In this document: one piece after another, positions 33,121-41,799 of the stretch | Position numbering within the stretch: position 1 is the stretch's first letter | How the letters are laid out: each line of letters begins with the position of its first letter | Assembly (NCBI GenBank): GCA_965222505.1 | Contig: OZ244956.1 | Coordinates: 930,001-994,000, forward strand | Reading direction: 5' to 3' | From: G965222505 sp965222505 | GTDB lineage: Bacteria > Bacteroidota > Rhodothermia > Rhodothermales > DATKEJ01 | Length of the DNA: 64,000 bases | Notes under the pieces: generated by a model | What the model was told of the DNA's origin: nothing | Database searches by the model: none | What the model saw: the letters and a program-made list of their open reading frames with translations, nothing else | Made by a program: the position numbers and the translations under genes

Positions 33121-34937
33121 CAGTCAAGTTCAAAAGCCGGCCTGGAAACCGACCGGGACGCGGTAGGCTGTTCCGATTTGTAGAGGATGCAATCTTCCAG
33201 CACCAACACATCCATTTCGGTGTTCATGAAGCAGGCATAGGCATCTTGTGGCGTGCAAACGATGGGCTCACCGCGCACATTAAACGAAGTATTGACCACA
33301 AGGCCATATCCCGTTTGGGCCTTGAACGCCTGCAAGAGTCGGTGGTACCGCGGGTTGGTCTTCGCATCTACCGTTTGGACACGGGCAGAGTAATCTACAT
33401 GCGTAACGGCTGGAATGTCGCTCCGCTGAATCTGGAGCTGTTCGATGCCGAATTGGTCTTCGGCTCCAGGGGGCAAGGGCAACCGGCGCGCCTCCCGAAC
33501 GGGGGCAACCAACAGCATGTAGGGTGAGGCCTGGCCCGGCTCCAATTCAAAAAAGGATGCCGCATCTTCGGCCAGGCATGAAGGGGCAAAGGGGCGAAAC
33601 GACTCGCGGTATTTGATCTTCAGGTTCATCACCGATTGGGTGCGAGCGTCACGTGGATCACCGAGGATACTCCGCCCGCCCAGTGCCCGTGGCCCAAACT
33701 CCATGCGGCCGGTAAACCATCCCACCACCTTCCCCTCCGCAATCAGACCTGCGGCAACTTCCGGTGTATCATTGGAGTGAAGATGATAGGGCGCACCTTC
33801 GTCCTGCAACCAGGTCTGAATTTCTGGTGTGGAATAGGACGGCCCCAGGTAACTGCCCTGCTGGGCGTCCTGTTGGCCGTCGGCTGTACGGGGTTGAGCC
33901 AGGACCTGGTGCCAGGCAAACAGGGCAGCCCCGAGCGCCCCCCCGGCATCCCCCGCGGCGGGTTGAATCCAGACGTCGTCGAAGATGTTTTCGCGCAGGA
34001 TGAGACCGTTGGCTACGCAGTTCAGCGCCACCCCACCCGCGAGGCATAACCTGGGAAGACCGGTTGCCTTGCGCACATGCCGTGCCATACGTAGCATGAC
34101 CTCCTCGACGACGGCCTGCACCGACCGGGCTAGGTCCACGTCCCGTTGGGTAAGTTCAGATTCCGGCGTGCGAGGTGGTCCCCCAAACAGATTATGGAAG
34201 GCCTCCGAGGTCATGGTGAGCCCCTGACAGTAATTGAAGTACTTCATGTTGAGCCGGAAGGAGCCGTCCGGGCGCAAATCCATCAGTTCGTCTAGAATGG
34301 TCTGTGCATACCGGGGTTGGCCGTAGGGGGCCAGGCCCATCACCTTGTATTCGCCGGAATTGACCTTGAATCCCGTGTAGTACGTGAAGGCTGAATAGAG
34401 CAGGCCCAGGCTATGCGGGAAATGGAGTTCGTACTGAAGGTCAATACGGTTACCGGCTCCTGTGCCCCAGGCGGCGGTTGCCCATTCCCCTACACCGTCG
34501 AGGGTAAGGATGGCGGCCTCCTGAAAGGGTGAAGGATAAAAAGCGGAGGCTGCGTGGGACTGGTGGTGTTCCGGGTAGATCAGATCGGCCTCATAGCCGA
34601 CGGCGCGTTGAACCTGGTCCCCCATCCAAAGTTTTTCTTTCAGCCACAGGGGCATGGCTTTGAGAAACGAACGAATCCCTTTCGGGGCAAAGGCCACATA
34701 GGTTTCGAGCAGTCGTTCAAATTTGATCCAGGGTTTATCATAGAACGCGACGTGGGCGAGATCGGTGGGTCCAATGCCGGCTTCTGCCAGACAATAGACC
34801 ACGGCCTGTGCGGGAAACCGGTGGTCGTGTTTTTTCCGGGTGAAGCGCTCTTCCTGTGCGGCAGCAAGGATGTGCCCGTCTTTAAGGAGGCAGGCTGCCG
34901 AATCATGATAGAACGCTGATATGCCGAGAACGTACAC
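33120..34937 (-). CDS. Carbamoyltransferase, NodU/CmcH family
   Basis: 605 residues. It transfers a carbamoyl group from carbamoyl phosphate, through carbamoyl-AMP, to a hydroxyl of a sugar or small molecule. The N-terminal Kae1-like domain starts 'VLGISAFYHDSAACLLKDG' and contains 'HHQSHAASAFYPSPF' with the metal-binding His residues. 'LCLAGGVALNCVANG' and the C-terminal box 'MEFGPRALGGRSILGDPR' are also diagnostic. It heads an operon with SxtJ at the left end of the polysaccharide region, so modification of surface glycan is plausible. Confidence 0.93.
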   Translation of the reverse strand: MYVLGISAFYHDSAACLLKDGHILAAAQEERFTRKKHDHRFPAQAVVYCLAEAGIGPTDLAHVAFYDKPWIKFERLLETYVAFAPKGIRSFLKAMPLWLKEKLWMGDQVQRAVGYEADLIYPEHHQSHAASAFYPSPFQEAAILTLDGVGEWATAAWGTGAGNRIDLQYELHFPHSLGLLYSAFTYYTGFKVNSGEYKVMGLAPYGQPRYAQTILDELMDLRPDGSFRLNMKYFNYCQGLTMTSEAFHNLFGGPPRTPESELTQRDVDLARSVQAVVEEVMLRMARHVRKATGLPRLCLAGGVALNCVANGLILRENIFDDVWIQPAAGDAGGALGAALFAWHQVLAQPRTADGQQDAQQGSYLGPSYSTPEIQTWLQDEGAPYHLHSNDTPEVAAGLIAEGKVVGWFTGRMEFGPRALGGRSILGDPRDARTQSVMNLKIKYRESFRPFAPSCLAEDAASFFELEPGQASPYMLLVAPVREARRLPLPPGAEDQFGIEQLQIQRSDIPAVTHVDYSARVQTVDAKTNPRYHRLLQAFKAQTGYGLVVNTSFNVRGEPIVCTPQDAYACFMNTEMDVLVLEDCILYKSEQPTASRSVSRPAFELD

Positions 34938-35157
34938 GAGAAGGTCGGTTTACGCTGTGGAGCGGTATCGGGTCATTTTGAATGACGAAAATGGGGATTC
35001 AAAAGTATACTCTTTTCATTTCTAAAACAGCGGCCTTCCTTTTCATTTTTTGCATTATTCTTTTTCGTGGGGTTTAGCTGTATCCGTATATTGATAGTTT
35101 GCGGCGCGTCTCAAACTGTTTAACTTGGGTTATCCGACACAGACTCCCCCCTCTCAT

Positions 35158-36621
35158 ATGGCAACGAAACAAGCTCTCCACACACGCACGTACCTCATTC
35201 TCTTTGCACTTCTTGGCCTGGGCTTACAGTACATCACGTGGTCTGTGACAGACACCAAGACGAACATGTCCCACCAATATCTTGGTCTGGCACGTATGAT
35301 GGCGGCCGATTATGGATATTCGGGCACCGACCACTGGTTCACGGATACCTGGCAAGCTGACCGCAGTACCCTTGAGGCCTATTCGCTCAACCTGGATGAG
35401 CAAGGCCTCAAACTGAATGCAGAGCAGCGCCCCAATTTCAACATGGAAAATGCGCAGCCTGAGTTGAAACGTACACCCGGGTACCCGGCGTTTTTGTATG
35501 CCATTTACCGTCTTTTTGGGGAACCCCTGGGCCACTGGGCCTCTTTGATCCAGGCACTTTTTGGGATGGCGATTCCATTCCTGGTATTTGGTATTGCACA
35601 CAGATTAATCGGATCAAGGCGCATCGCATTATGGGCAGCCGGTCTGACCGTGTTATCCTTCCCACTTGCGTATGGCCTCGTAAACCTGTTGCCTGGAGGT
35701 CCAACCGTGGTTCTGGTGCTGCTGGCATGCTGGACCTTGCTCTGGAGCTACGACAACAACTCTTACATGGGCATGTTCGCCACCGGCTTGATCCTGGCCT
35801 GCTGTGCTTACTTCCGACCCAACGTGCGCCTGATTTTTCCGTTTTTGGGGTTGGCATTGTTCATCGCCCAATCGGGTTGGAAACGTCCCTTGCTTTCTAC
35901 GCTTTTGATTATGGTAGGCATCCATGCGGGACTTGCGCCGTGGGCCATGCGTAACCATGACCTCACCGGGCGCGTGATCTGGGGAAGCACGGCAACAGGC
36001 ATCACGATTTGGAAAGCATCGGCCGAGTTCTCCCCACCCTGGGAAGCCGTCCGGAAAGACATGGCAGGTCTGGAACACGCACAGGCACAGGGGTTTGCTT
36101 CTGACGTTTCCCCTGATGCAGATCTGTGGTATCGCCAGTTGATGCGCCAAAATTGGAAAAATCATCCCGGTCACTTTCTTTCAGCTTCGATCAAACGCTT
36201 ACCCTTTACGCTTGCGCCTCCATTCGCGGTGATCTACAAAAACCACCAGAAAAAAAAGGGGTTCTTTTCATATTACCTGAATGAAAAAGGCCTCAATCCA
36301 CTTCAGGTTGTTTTACGGCATCCGCTTCTGGTCTTCCAGGCTTATGGACTTCACCTTCTGGTCATGTTTCTAGGCGGCCTGGGCACCCTGGGCGTGCTTT
36401 GGTATGCATTCGGTCACTGGCGCACACAACCAGCCCGGGTTGCCCTCTTGCTGGCGGTACCGATCTACTTTGTAGCGATCCATGCGCCGATCATCATTCA
36501 ACCCCGTTATCTTATGCCCATTATTCCTTTCCAGATGATGGGTTTGGCCTACATCTTTGCCCGCACACACCGATGGTACCGAAGCCGTAAAGCCCCTTTA
36601 TCTCCCGCTGATTCGTCATGA
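35158..36621 (+). CDS. GT39-like membrane glycosyltransferase
   Basis: The start is set at ATG 35158, giving 487 residues; a TTG 33 nt upstream is possible. About ten to twelve membrane helices are present. The first large loop, after helix 1, has 'RTPGYPAFLYAIYRLFGEPL', the R-x-P-G-Y-P motif of GT39/PMT-type enzymes using polyprenyl-phosphate sugars. It overlaps the next gene, a polyprenyl-phosphate sugar synthase type GT2, by ATGA. The pair is a natural two-step system: one charges the lipid carrier, the other transfers the sugar outside the membrane. Confidence 0.75.
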   Translation: MATKQALHTRTYLILFALLGLGLQYITWSVTDTKTNMSHQYLGLARMMAADYGYSGTDHWFTDTWQADRSTLEAYSLNLDEQGLKLNAEQRPNFNMENAQPELKRTPGYPAFLYAIYRLFGEPLGHWASLIQALFGMAIPFLVFGIAHRLIGSRRIALWAAGLTVLSFPLAYGLVNLLPGGPTVVLVLLACWTLLWSYDNNSYMGMFATGLILACCAYFRPNVRLIFPFLGLALFIAQSGWKRPLLSTLLIMVGIHAGLAPWAMRNHDLTGRVIWGSTATGITIWKASAEFSPPWEAVRKDMAGLEHAQAQGFASDVSPDADLWYRQLMRQNWKNHPGHFLSASIKRLPFTLAPPFAVIYKNHQKKKGFFSYYLNEKGLNPLQVVLRHPLLVFQAYGLHLLVMFLGGLGTLGVLWYAFGHWRTQPARVALLLAVPIYFVAIHAPIIIQPRYLMPIIPFQMMGLAYIFARTHRWYRSRKAPLSPADSS

Positions 36622-37601
36622 AGCTGATTATTCAAATTCCCTGTTACAATGAAGAACAAACCCTGGGTGTCTCACTGGATGCCTTGCCCCGCGAAGTACC
36701 AGGAATCGACGTTGTAGAGTGGTTGATCATCAATGACGGAAGTACGGACGGCACCGTTGATGTAGCTCGTGCACATGGGGTAGATCACATTGTAGATCTT
36801 CAATTTAACCAGGGCCTCGCCAAGGCTTATATGGCCGGACTGGACGCCTGCATTCGTTACGGCGCTGACATCATTGTCAATACCGATGCCGATAACCAAT
36901 ATTGTGCCGATGATATTCCGAAGCTCGTAGCGCCGATTCTGGATGGCGAGGCAGAGTTGGTGATCGGGGAGCGCCCGATTTCTACGATTGCACACTTCTC
37001 CCCGCTCAAAAAAATGCTCCAAAAACTGGGGAGTTGGGCGGTTAGGAAGGTCAGCAATACCGGGGTTCCCGATTCTCCGAGCGGCTTTCGGGCTATTAAG
37101 CGAGATGTAGCCCTGCGCCAAAACGTATTTAACCCCTACACCTATACCCTTGAGACCATAATCCAGGCTGGTCACGAAGGCATTCGAATTGCGTCGATAC
37201 CGATTCGCGTTAATGAGGATTTACGCCCTTCACGGCTTGTCAAAAGCATTCGTTCCTACATCTGGCGCAGCACGAACACGATGACGCGGATCTTTATGAT
37301 CTACAAGCCGCTGCGCTTCTTTCTCATCCTTGGATCCATCCCCTTTCTGTGTGGTGTAGTGCTGGGCATCCGATGGTTTTTCTTAGCCTATGGAGGCCCA
37401 AAAGCCGCGAATATTCCGAGCCTCATTCTATCGGCGGTGCTGGTACTGGTGGGTTTTCAACTCTGGATGCTGGGATTCGTGGCAGACCTGCTCTCGGTCA
37501 ACCGCAAACTCCTTCAAGAAAACAGACTCAGAATTCGAAAAATTGAGTTGTCTCAAAACCCATCCGCGCCGGAGGCACGTGCGTTGACCGAAGACGCGTA
37601 G
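36618..37601 (+). CDS. GT2 polyprenyl-phosphate glycosyltransferase
   Basis: 327 residues. The GT-A domain (residues 1-230) starts 'LIIQIPCYNEEQTLG', with 'WLIINDGSTDGT' and the metal-binding 'IVNTDADNQY'. 'GFRAIKRDVAL' is typical of dolichol-phosphate-mannose-synthase-like enzymes. Two C-terminal membrane helices (about 235-260 and 270-295) place it with GtrB/DPM1-type proteins that attach a sugar to a polyprenyl phosphate. It overlaps the GT39-like gene by 4 nt (ATGA). It ends next to a convergent methyltransferase gene. Confidence 0.88.
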   Translation: MKLIIQIPCYNEEQTLGVSLDALPREVPGIDVVEWLIINDGSTDGTVDVARAHGVDHIVDLQFNQGLAKAYMAGLDACIRYGADIIVNTDADNQYCADDIPKLVAPILDGEAELVIGERPISTIAHFSPLKKMLQKLGSWAVRKVSNTGVPDSPSGFRAIKRDVALRQNVFNPYTYTLETIIQAGHEGIRIASIPIRVNEDLRPSRLVKSIRSYIWRSTNTMTRIFMIYKPLRFFLILGSIPFLCGVVLGIRWFFLAYGGPKAANIPSLILSAVLVLVGFQLWMLGFVADLLSVNRKLLQENRLRIRKIELSQNPSAPEARALTEDA

Positions 37602-37603
37602 CA

Positions 37604-38233
37604 TTACGGCCGAGCTTTGCATAGCGCCATCGTCCAGGGCATCGGAGATCGTACTTCAACAATATCAACGTAGCGCGCAAGGGTATTCAGATAAGCACGT
37701 TTCGACCAGTGTTGCAAGTGGCCGGGTGTATTGCCCAGATCAGACCAGTATTTACCCCGAACCATATTGAGCACGCGCCAAACCGGTTCGCGAGGCACAC
37801 TCACCAGTAGATACGGATTGGCAAGCTGGCTCAGCACTTTGAGGGCAGACGCTGGATCTTCCAGATGCTCCATCACTTCACAGCAAATGACAAGCTCTGC
37901 CCCGTGGGTTTCCGGCTGCATATCGTAAATGCTTTCAACCAGGAATGAAACCTTTAAACCCTGCGCTTTTGCCAGGGCTTGTGCCTCGGCAACCACCTGG
38001 CTAGAAACATCGCTGGCTCGTACAGTCCGCCCAGATGTGGCAATGTGCTTCAACAAATGTCCTTCGCCACAGCCCACCTCATGGATATCCTTCGCTCCTG
38101 TTCGGGCGACCAGTTCATTCAACGCCCCATAGAACCCCCCTACAAGGTAGCGGGCCACAGGATTGGGCGTTTCATGTTTGTTGTAATAATTCCCGGCGAT
38201 GACGCCGTCTTCAACAATTACCTGATCTTTCAC
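37604..38233 (-). CDS. Class I SAM-dependent methyltransferase
   Basis: 209 residues. The SAM-binding motif I is 'DIHEVGCGEGHLLKHIA'. An acidic residue ends strand 2 ('TVRASDVSSQ'), and motif 'AELVICCEVMEHLEDP' is the usual 'EVLEHL' segment. The final part 'YWSDLGNTPGHLQHWSKRAY' is seen in polysaccharide-linked small methyltransferases. The acceptor is unknown, and position suggests a lipid-linked glycan or sugar nucleotide. It converges with the GT2 gene, with only 2 nt between the stop codons. Confidence 0.85.
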   Translation of the reverse strand: MKDQVIVEDGVIAGNYYNKHETPNPVARYLVGGFYGALNELVARTGAKDIHEVGCGEGHLLKHIATSGRTVRASDVSSQVVAEAQALAKAQGLKVSFLVESIYDMQPETHGAELVICCEVMEHLEDPASALKVLSQLANPYLLVSVPREPVWRVLNMVRGKYWSDLGNTPGHLQHWSKRAYLNTLARYVDIVEVRSPMPWTMALCKARP

Positions 38234-38374
38234 GAAGCGAATAGATTAAGTTCAGATCTTGTAGCACATACTGATGCGCAGCATCTTGCCTACTACTTCG
38301 GTATAGCTGGTTCGGATAAAAAGGGAAGCACAAGGACGTTTTAGCCCTGAAGCAAATTAAGATACAATACCCCT

Positions 38375-39397
38375 ATGAGAAAAAGCCTTTCCATTGCAAC
38401 AAGTTTGCTCATTCTTCTAGTAATGTACTGGCAAATCGACGTGGCCCAACTCCTCCCCACGCTGCGCCAGACCAATTTATTTTGGCTTGGAATTGGCCTC
38501 TTGATTTTGCCCCTTCTCGTATGGTTTTTGGCCAAACGGCTCCTGTACATGATGCCTGCAGGCAAACCTTTATCGGACGGAGAAGCCCTGCGCCTCATTT
38601 TGATGGCCTGGGTACTGAATGTCATTCTGCCATCTAAAATGGGAGACTTTATCAAGGGCTATTTTCTGGCACAAGACCACCACATTTCTGGGAGTGAAGC
38701 CACCTCAATCGTATTTTTTGAGAAGGGATGTGAATTACTATCCCTGCTGTTGCTTTGTCTGGTGGGGCTCCTCTTGTTACCCGCGAAGCATGAAGTCCAA
38801 TGGGTCCTGACCCTAGGAATTGCCAGCAGCCTCATCATGGGTACATGTATGCTGTTTTCTATCCGTTTTGCAAGGGGTTTTTTTAATGTGGTTTTGCGAT
38901 GGAGCCCGGCCCGCTTTACCCCGATGTTCAAAAGGCTGCATTCGGCATGGATGACCATGCTAGAAACCTACCGCCTTCAGCCCAAAACCCTGGGTATTGT
39001 GGTGGCGCTTTCCTTGTTGGTATCCTTTGCTCAGTTGATCCAGATCTGGTTTTTTATTTTTGCTCTCAACGCCTGGGTCCCTTTGAATGCCCACATTGCC
39101 TTGATGCCCCTTGCCATCCTAGCGGGCCTGTTACCGCTGGGCTTTGCCGGAATTGGAACACGTGATGCGGCCCTTGTTGTGCTCTTCAGTGCGTACCTCT
39201 CAGCTCCTACGGCTGCCGCACTCGGTTTGCTCCTGACGTTCCGGTATGTGGTGCTCGGTCTTATGGGTTTACCTGTCGTAGGCCCCTACTGGAACCGGGT
39301 CAAGCGGTCGCCTTACTTGTCAAACACAGAGCAAACAGCGCATACAGGCAAGCCAGAGACAGGTGATTCGGGCAACCCGACGCTAGATGCGCCATAG
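38375..39397 (+). CDS. LPG-synthase-like (UPF0104) membrane protein
   Basis: 340 residues with about eight membrane helices. The segments 'LNVILPSKMGDFIKGYFL', 'EKGCELLSLLLLCLVGLLL' and 'LPLGFAGIGTRDAALVVLF' correspond to the conserved blocks of the AglD/UPF0104 family (the membrane part of lysyl-phosphatidylglycerol synthases). In polysaccharide clusters such proteins are thought to handle lipid-linked sugars or act as flippases. That role is inferred here. The soluble aminoacyl-transferase domain of true MprF is absent. Confidence 0.8.
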   Translation: MRKSLSIATSLLILLVMYWQIDVAQLLPTLRQTNLFWLGIGLLILPLLVWFLAKRLLYMMPAGKPLSDGEALRLILMAWVLNVILPSKMGDFIKGYFLAQDHHISGSEATSIVFFEKGCELLSLLLLCLVGLLLLPAKHEVQWVLTLGIASSLIMGTCMLFSIRFARGFFNVVLRWSPARFTPMFKRLHSAWMTMLETYRLQPKTLGIVVALSLLVSFAQLIQIWFFIFALNAWVPLNAHIALMPLAILAGLLPLGFAGIGTRDAALVVLFSAYLSAPTAAALGLLLTFRYVVLGLMGLPVVGPYWNRVKRSPYLSNTEQTAHTGKPETGDSGNPTLDAP

Positions 39398-39400
39398 GCC

Positions 39401-40660
39401 CTATCGGCGCAAGAGATGGGACAGTGTGGCACGACCTCGCTTGGGTTTTGGGAAAACCGTAGCGGCCATAATCATACCGAGTACCAACCATGTTTCCTTT
39501 CGGTGTTCATAGGACAAAAACTGCACACCAACCGACCAGGCCAGCAAGGCAAATCCCCAACACAGACGACGTATACCCTCCATTTGTATAATGGATCGAA
39601 TGCAATAATAGAAGATGCCAAAGAATAAGATAAAACCGATCAGGCCAAGTTCGATCAAGACAGAAATAAACGAATTGTGGGCCACAAAATGTTCGCCGCG
39701 CACATTGCCTATGCCTTCCTTAAAACTGGAAGCGCCAACACCAATCACGGCAACGGTAGGATTGGTTTTGAACGTTTCGAACCCTTGGCGCCACACCACC
39801 ACACGGATGTTGGGCCCTTCTTGCAGCCCATAACTACGCGTCGACTCATCCTCCAGTATTTCGGAAAGAGTGGCCAAGCGCTTCCATGAGGACTCTGGCA
39901 CATAGTTTATGATGGTAAAAGCCATGGCAACCAAAGCCCAGATTACCGCCAATTTTTTACCCCCTTTCAGGGAGCGAATACTGAACGGGATAATCAAAGA
40001 TGCCGCCGTAACAGAAAGCAACCCGCCGCGCGAACTCGTGAGCAGGATGCCGAAGGCTGCCAGCAACAGATAGGCTCCATTGATCACCCTTAAGGCATAC
40101 CCCACTAATTTCAACCTGTACTCCCCCTCCATCAACTGATACCAAGCAAAAGGAATACCCAATGCCAGACCAAGCGCGAGTTCATTGGGATCATTGTCAA
40201 ATGCAGTGAACCGCCGCACCAAACCACCGTGGGTTTCAGCCAGAGTAAGCCCGCTGTTGTATTGTTGCAGCAGCACAAAAAGCGTAACGTAACACCCTAT
40301 CACATACGCCTGTGCAAAATTGGCTTCCACCCGCTTGGTTCGCGAAAACTGGATCAACAGAAAAACCATGACCAGAAGCTGAAGATTGGTCATAGCACGG
40401 CCAACAGTATTTTCTGGCTGTGCACTCCAGACAAAAGAAATCCAAGCCCAGGAAACGAACAGGGCCATGAACATAAAACTCCTGGAAGGTTTACGTATGC
40501 GACCTTCCTGAAACAGAGCTACAGCGGCAACCGCAGCAGCGGCAATCCCCATCAGCCGGGTAAAGGTACCAGATACCGCAACCAAGGTCTGCGCCTGAAA
40601 CTGCTGCAGCGGAATGGTAGCAATAAACAAACAGAGAAAAATATTGGCGATCTTTCGCAT
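39401..40660 (-). CDS. O-antigen ligase/polymerase family protein
   Basis: 419 residues with about eleven membrane helices. The central block 'GLVRRFTAFDNDPNELALGL' and the large outer loop near 'QGFETFKTNPTVAVIGVG', followed by 'AHNSFISVLIELGLIGFILF', are the Wzy_C/WaaL signature. The conserved His sits in 'HNSF'. These enzymes join glycan units to each other (polymerase) or to lipid A (ligase); the sequence does not say which. It converges on the UPF0104 gene. Confidence 0.88.
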   Translation of the reverse strand: MRKIANIFLCLFIATIPLQQFQAQTLVAVSGTFTRLMGIAAAAVAAVALFQEGRIRKPSRSFMFMALFVSWAWISFVWSAQPENTVGRAMTNLQLLVMVFLLIQFSRTKRVEANFAQAYVIGCYVTLFVLLQQYNSGLTLAETHGGLVRRFTAFDNDPNELALGLALGIPFAWYQLMEGEYRLKLVGYALRVINGAYLLLAAFGILLTSSRGGLLSVTAASLIIPFSIRSLKGGKKLAVIWALVAMAFTIINYVPESSWKRLATLSEILEDESTRSYGLQEGPNIRVVVWRQGFETFKTNPTVAVIGVGASSFKEGIGNVRGEHFVAHNSFISVLIELGLIGFILFFGIFYYCIRSIIQMEGIRRLCWGFALLAWSVGVQFLSYEHRKETWLVLGMIMAATVFPKPKRGRATLSHLLRR

Positions 40661-40850
40661 GAAGCGTTTATTCTTGCTTTTCCCGGCATATGCAATGCTA
40701 TCACGGGAAATGGTGGCGTGAGAATGACCCTAAACGGAGGGCGAGCCGGAATGCGCTTGCTTCGGAAAGCTTGCAATTTAGGACGTTCTACTATAATTCC
40801 CAACTCCACATCTATTTTTCGTTTTTCATGTGCCCCAATACCCGCCAATC

Positions 40851-41723
40851 CTACTGAGGCCTAACCATAATCAACAACTGGCTCTGAATGTCCCAGATCT
40901 TGGCAATACAGCTTAGAAAGTCATAGATTTTCGACTCAGTGGGCTGAACAAAACCGTAAGTGCTGTCATTTACACTGATGGAGTACAAGTCTTCGACCAC
41001 AAGCCCCTCCTCCTCCGCCAGATACCGCAAAGCCCCATTTGTATAAGCAATATTATGCCAATAACCGTCGATCGAGTGTACAACCACGCGATCATTTTTT
41101 AGATAACGTTGCGAAAGATACCGCGCCATCTTATTGGCTTTTAACCTGGGTAGTAAACCTTCAGCGTTAGGGACAATAACAACGCCGAGACCTCCGACAA
41201 CTTGTCTCAACAGATCAAAGGCCTTAAGCGGGCTCTCAACATGCTCGAACGTGTTGGATGAAAAAACAAAGTCGATTTTTTTTTCAGCCAATTCGGATTG
41301 TGCCATATCTTCTGCGCTGATACAGTGAACATCTAACCCCTGTGCCTGCCCAAAGGCAATCGATTCCGTATCAACATCAATGCCGGTATAGGAACAGCCG
41401 ATGTCTTGAAACCCAACGCCCATAAAACCACTACCGCATCCAATCTCCAGTACGGTTTGAATCGGACGCCCCAGCCGACGCTCAATATCCGCTCGCATCC
41501 GAGCTGCGTACTTGCGTCCTTGCTCAACATTACTCTCCCATTTGTCCCTTCGCATGTTCGTCCAGCCAGAACCAACATATTCGACTACATGCGGTGGATA
41601 TAAAAAATAGCCGGTACACGTTGAACAGATGCGAATCGTCCCCTCTACAATGGCAATACCTGTATTGCGCTGGGGAGATTGCCGATTACAAATAGGACAT
41701 GAGATGCTCGTTTTCGCTGGCAT
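40851..41723 (-). CDS. Methyltransferase with N-terminal zinc ribbon
   Basis: 290 residues. The first 45 residues hold a zinc ribbon ('ISCPICNRQSP' with 'RICSTCTGYFLYPP'), a common start in sugar methyltransferases of surface glycan clusters. The SAM motif I is 'VLEIGCGSGFMGVGF', followed by 'GIDVDTESI' and 'VFSSNTFEHVESPLKAF'. A C-terminal 'HSIDGYWHNIAYTNGALRYL' is also typical. Acceptor unknown. It is followed upstream on the same strand by the kinase-like/methyltransferase fusion. Confidence 0.85.
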   Translation of the reverse strand: MPAKTSISCPICNRQSPQRNTGIAIVEGTIRICSTCTGYFLYPPHVVEYVGSGWTNMRRDKWESNVEQGRKYAARMRADIERRLGRPIQTVLEIGCGSGFMGVGFQDIGCSYTGIDVDTESIAFGQAQGLDVHCISAEDMAQSELAEKKIDFVFSSNTFEHVESPLKAFDLLRQVVGGLGVVIVPNAEGLLPRLKANKMARYLSQRYLKNDRVVVHSIDGYWHNIAYTNGALRYLAEEEGLVVEDLYSISVNDSTYGFVQPTESKIYDFLSCIAKIWDIQSQLLIMVRPQ

Positions 41724-41799
41724 GGCTTGGTTAAGGAAACAGTTTATACAGGGAACGAAAGTATACTATGATTGGCATGCTGGTGTAACGCCACCCCAA

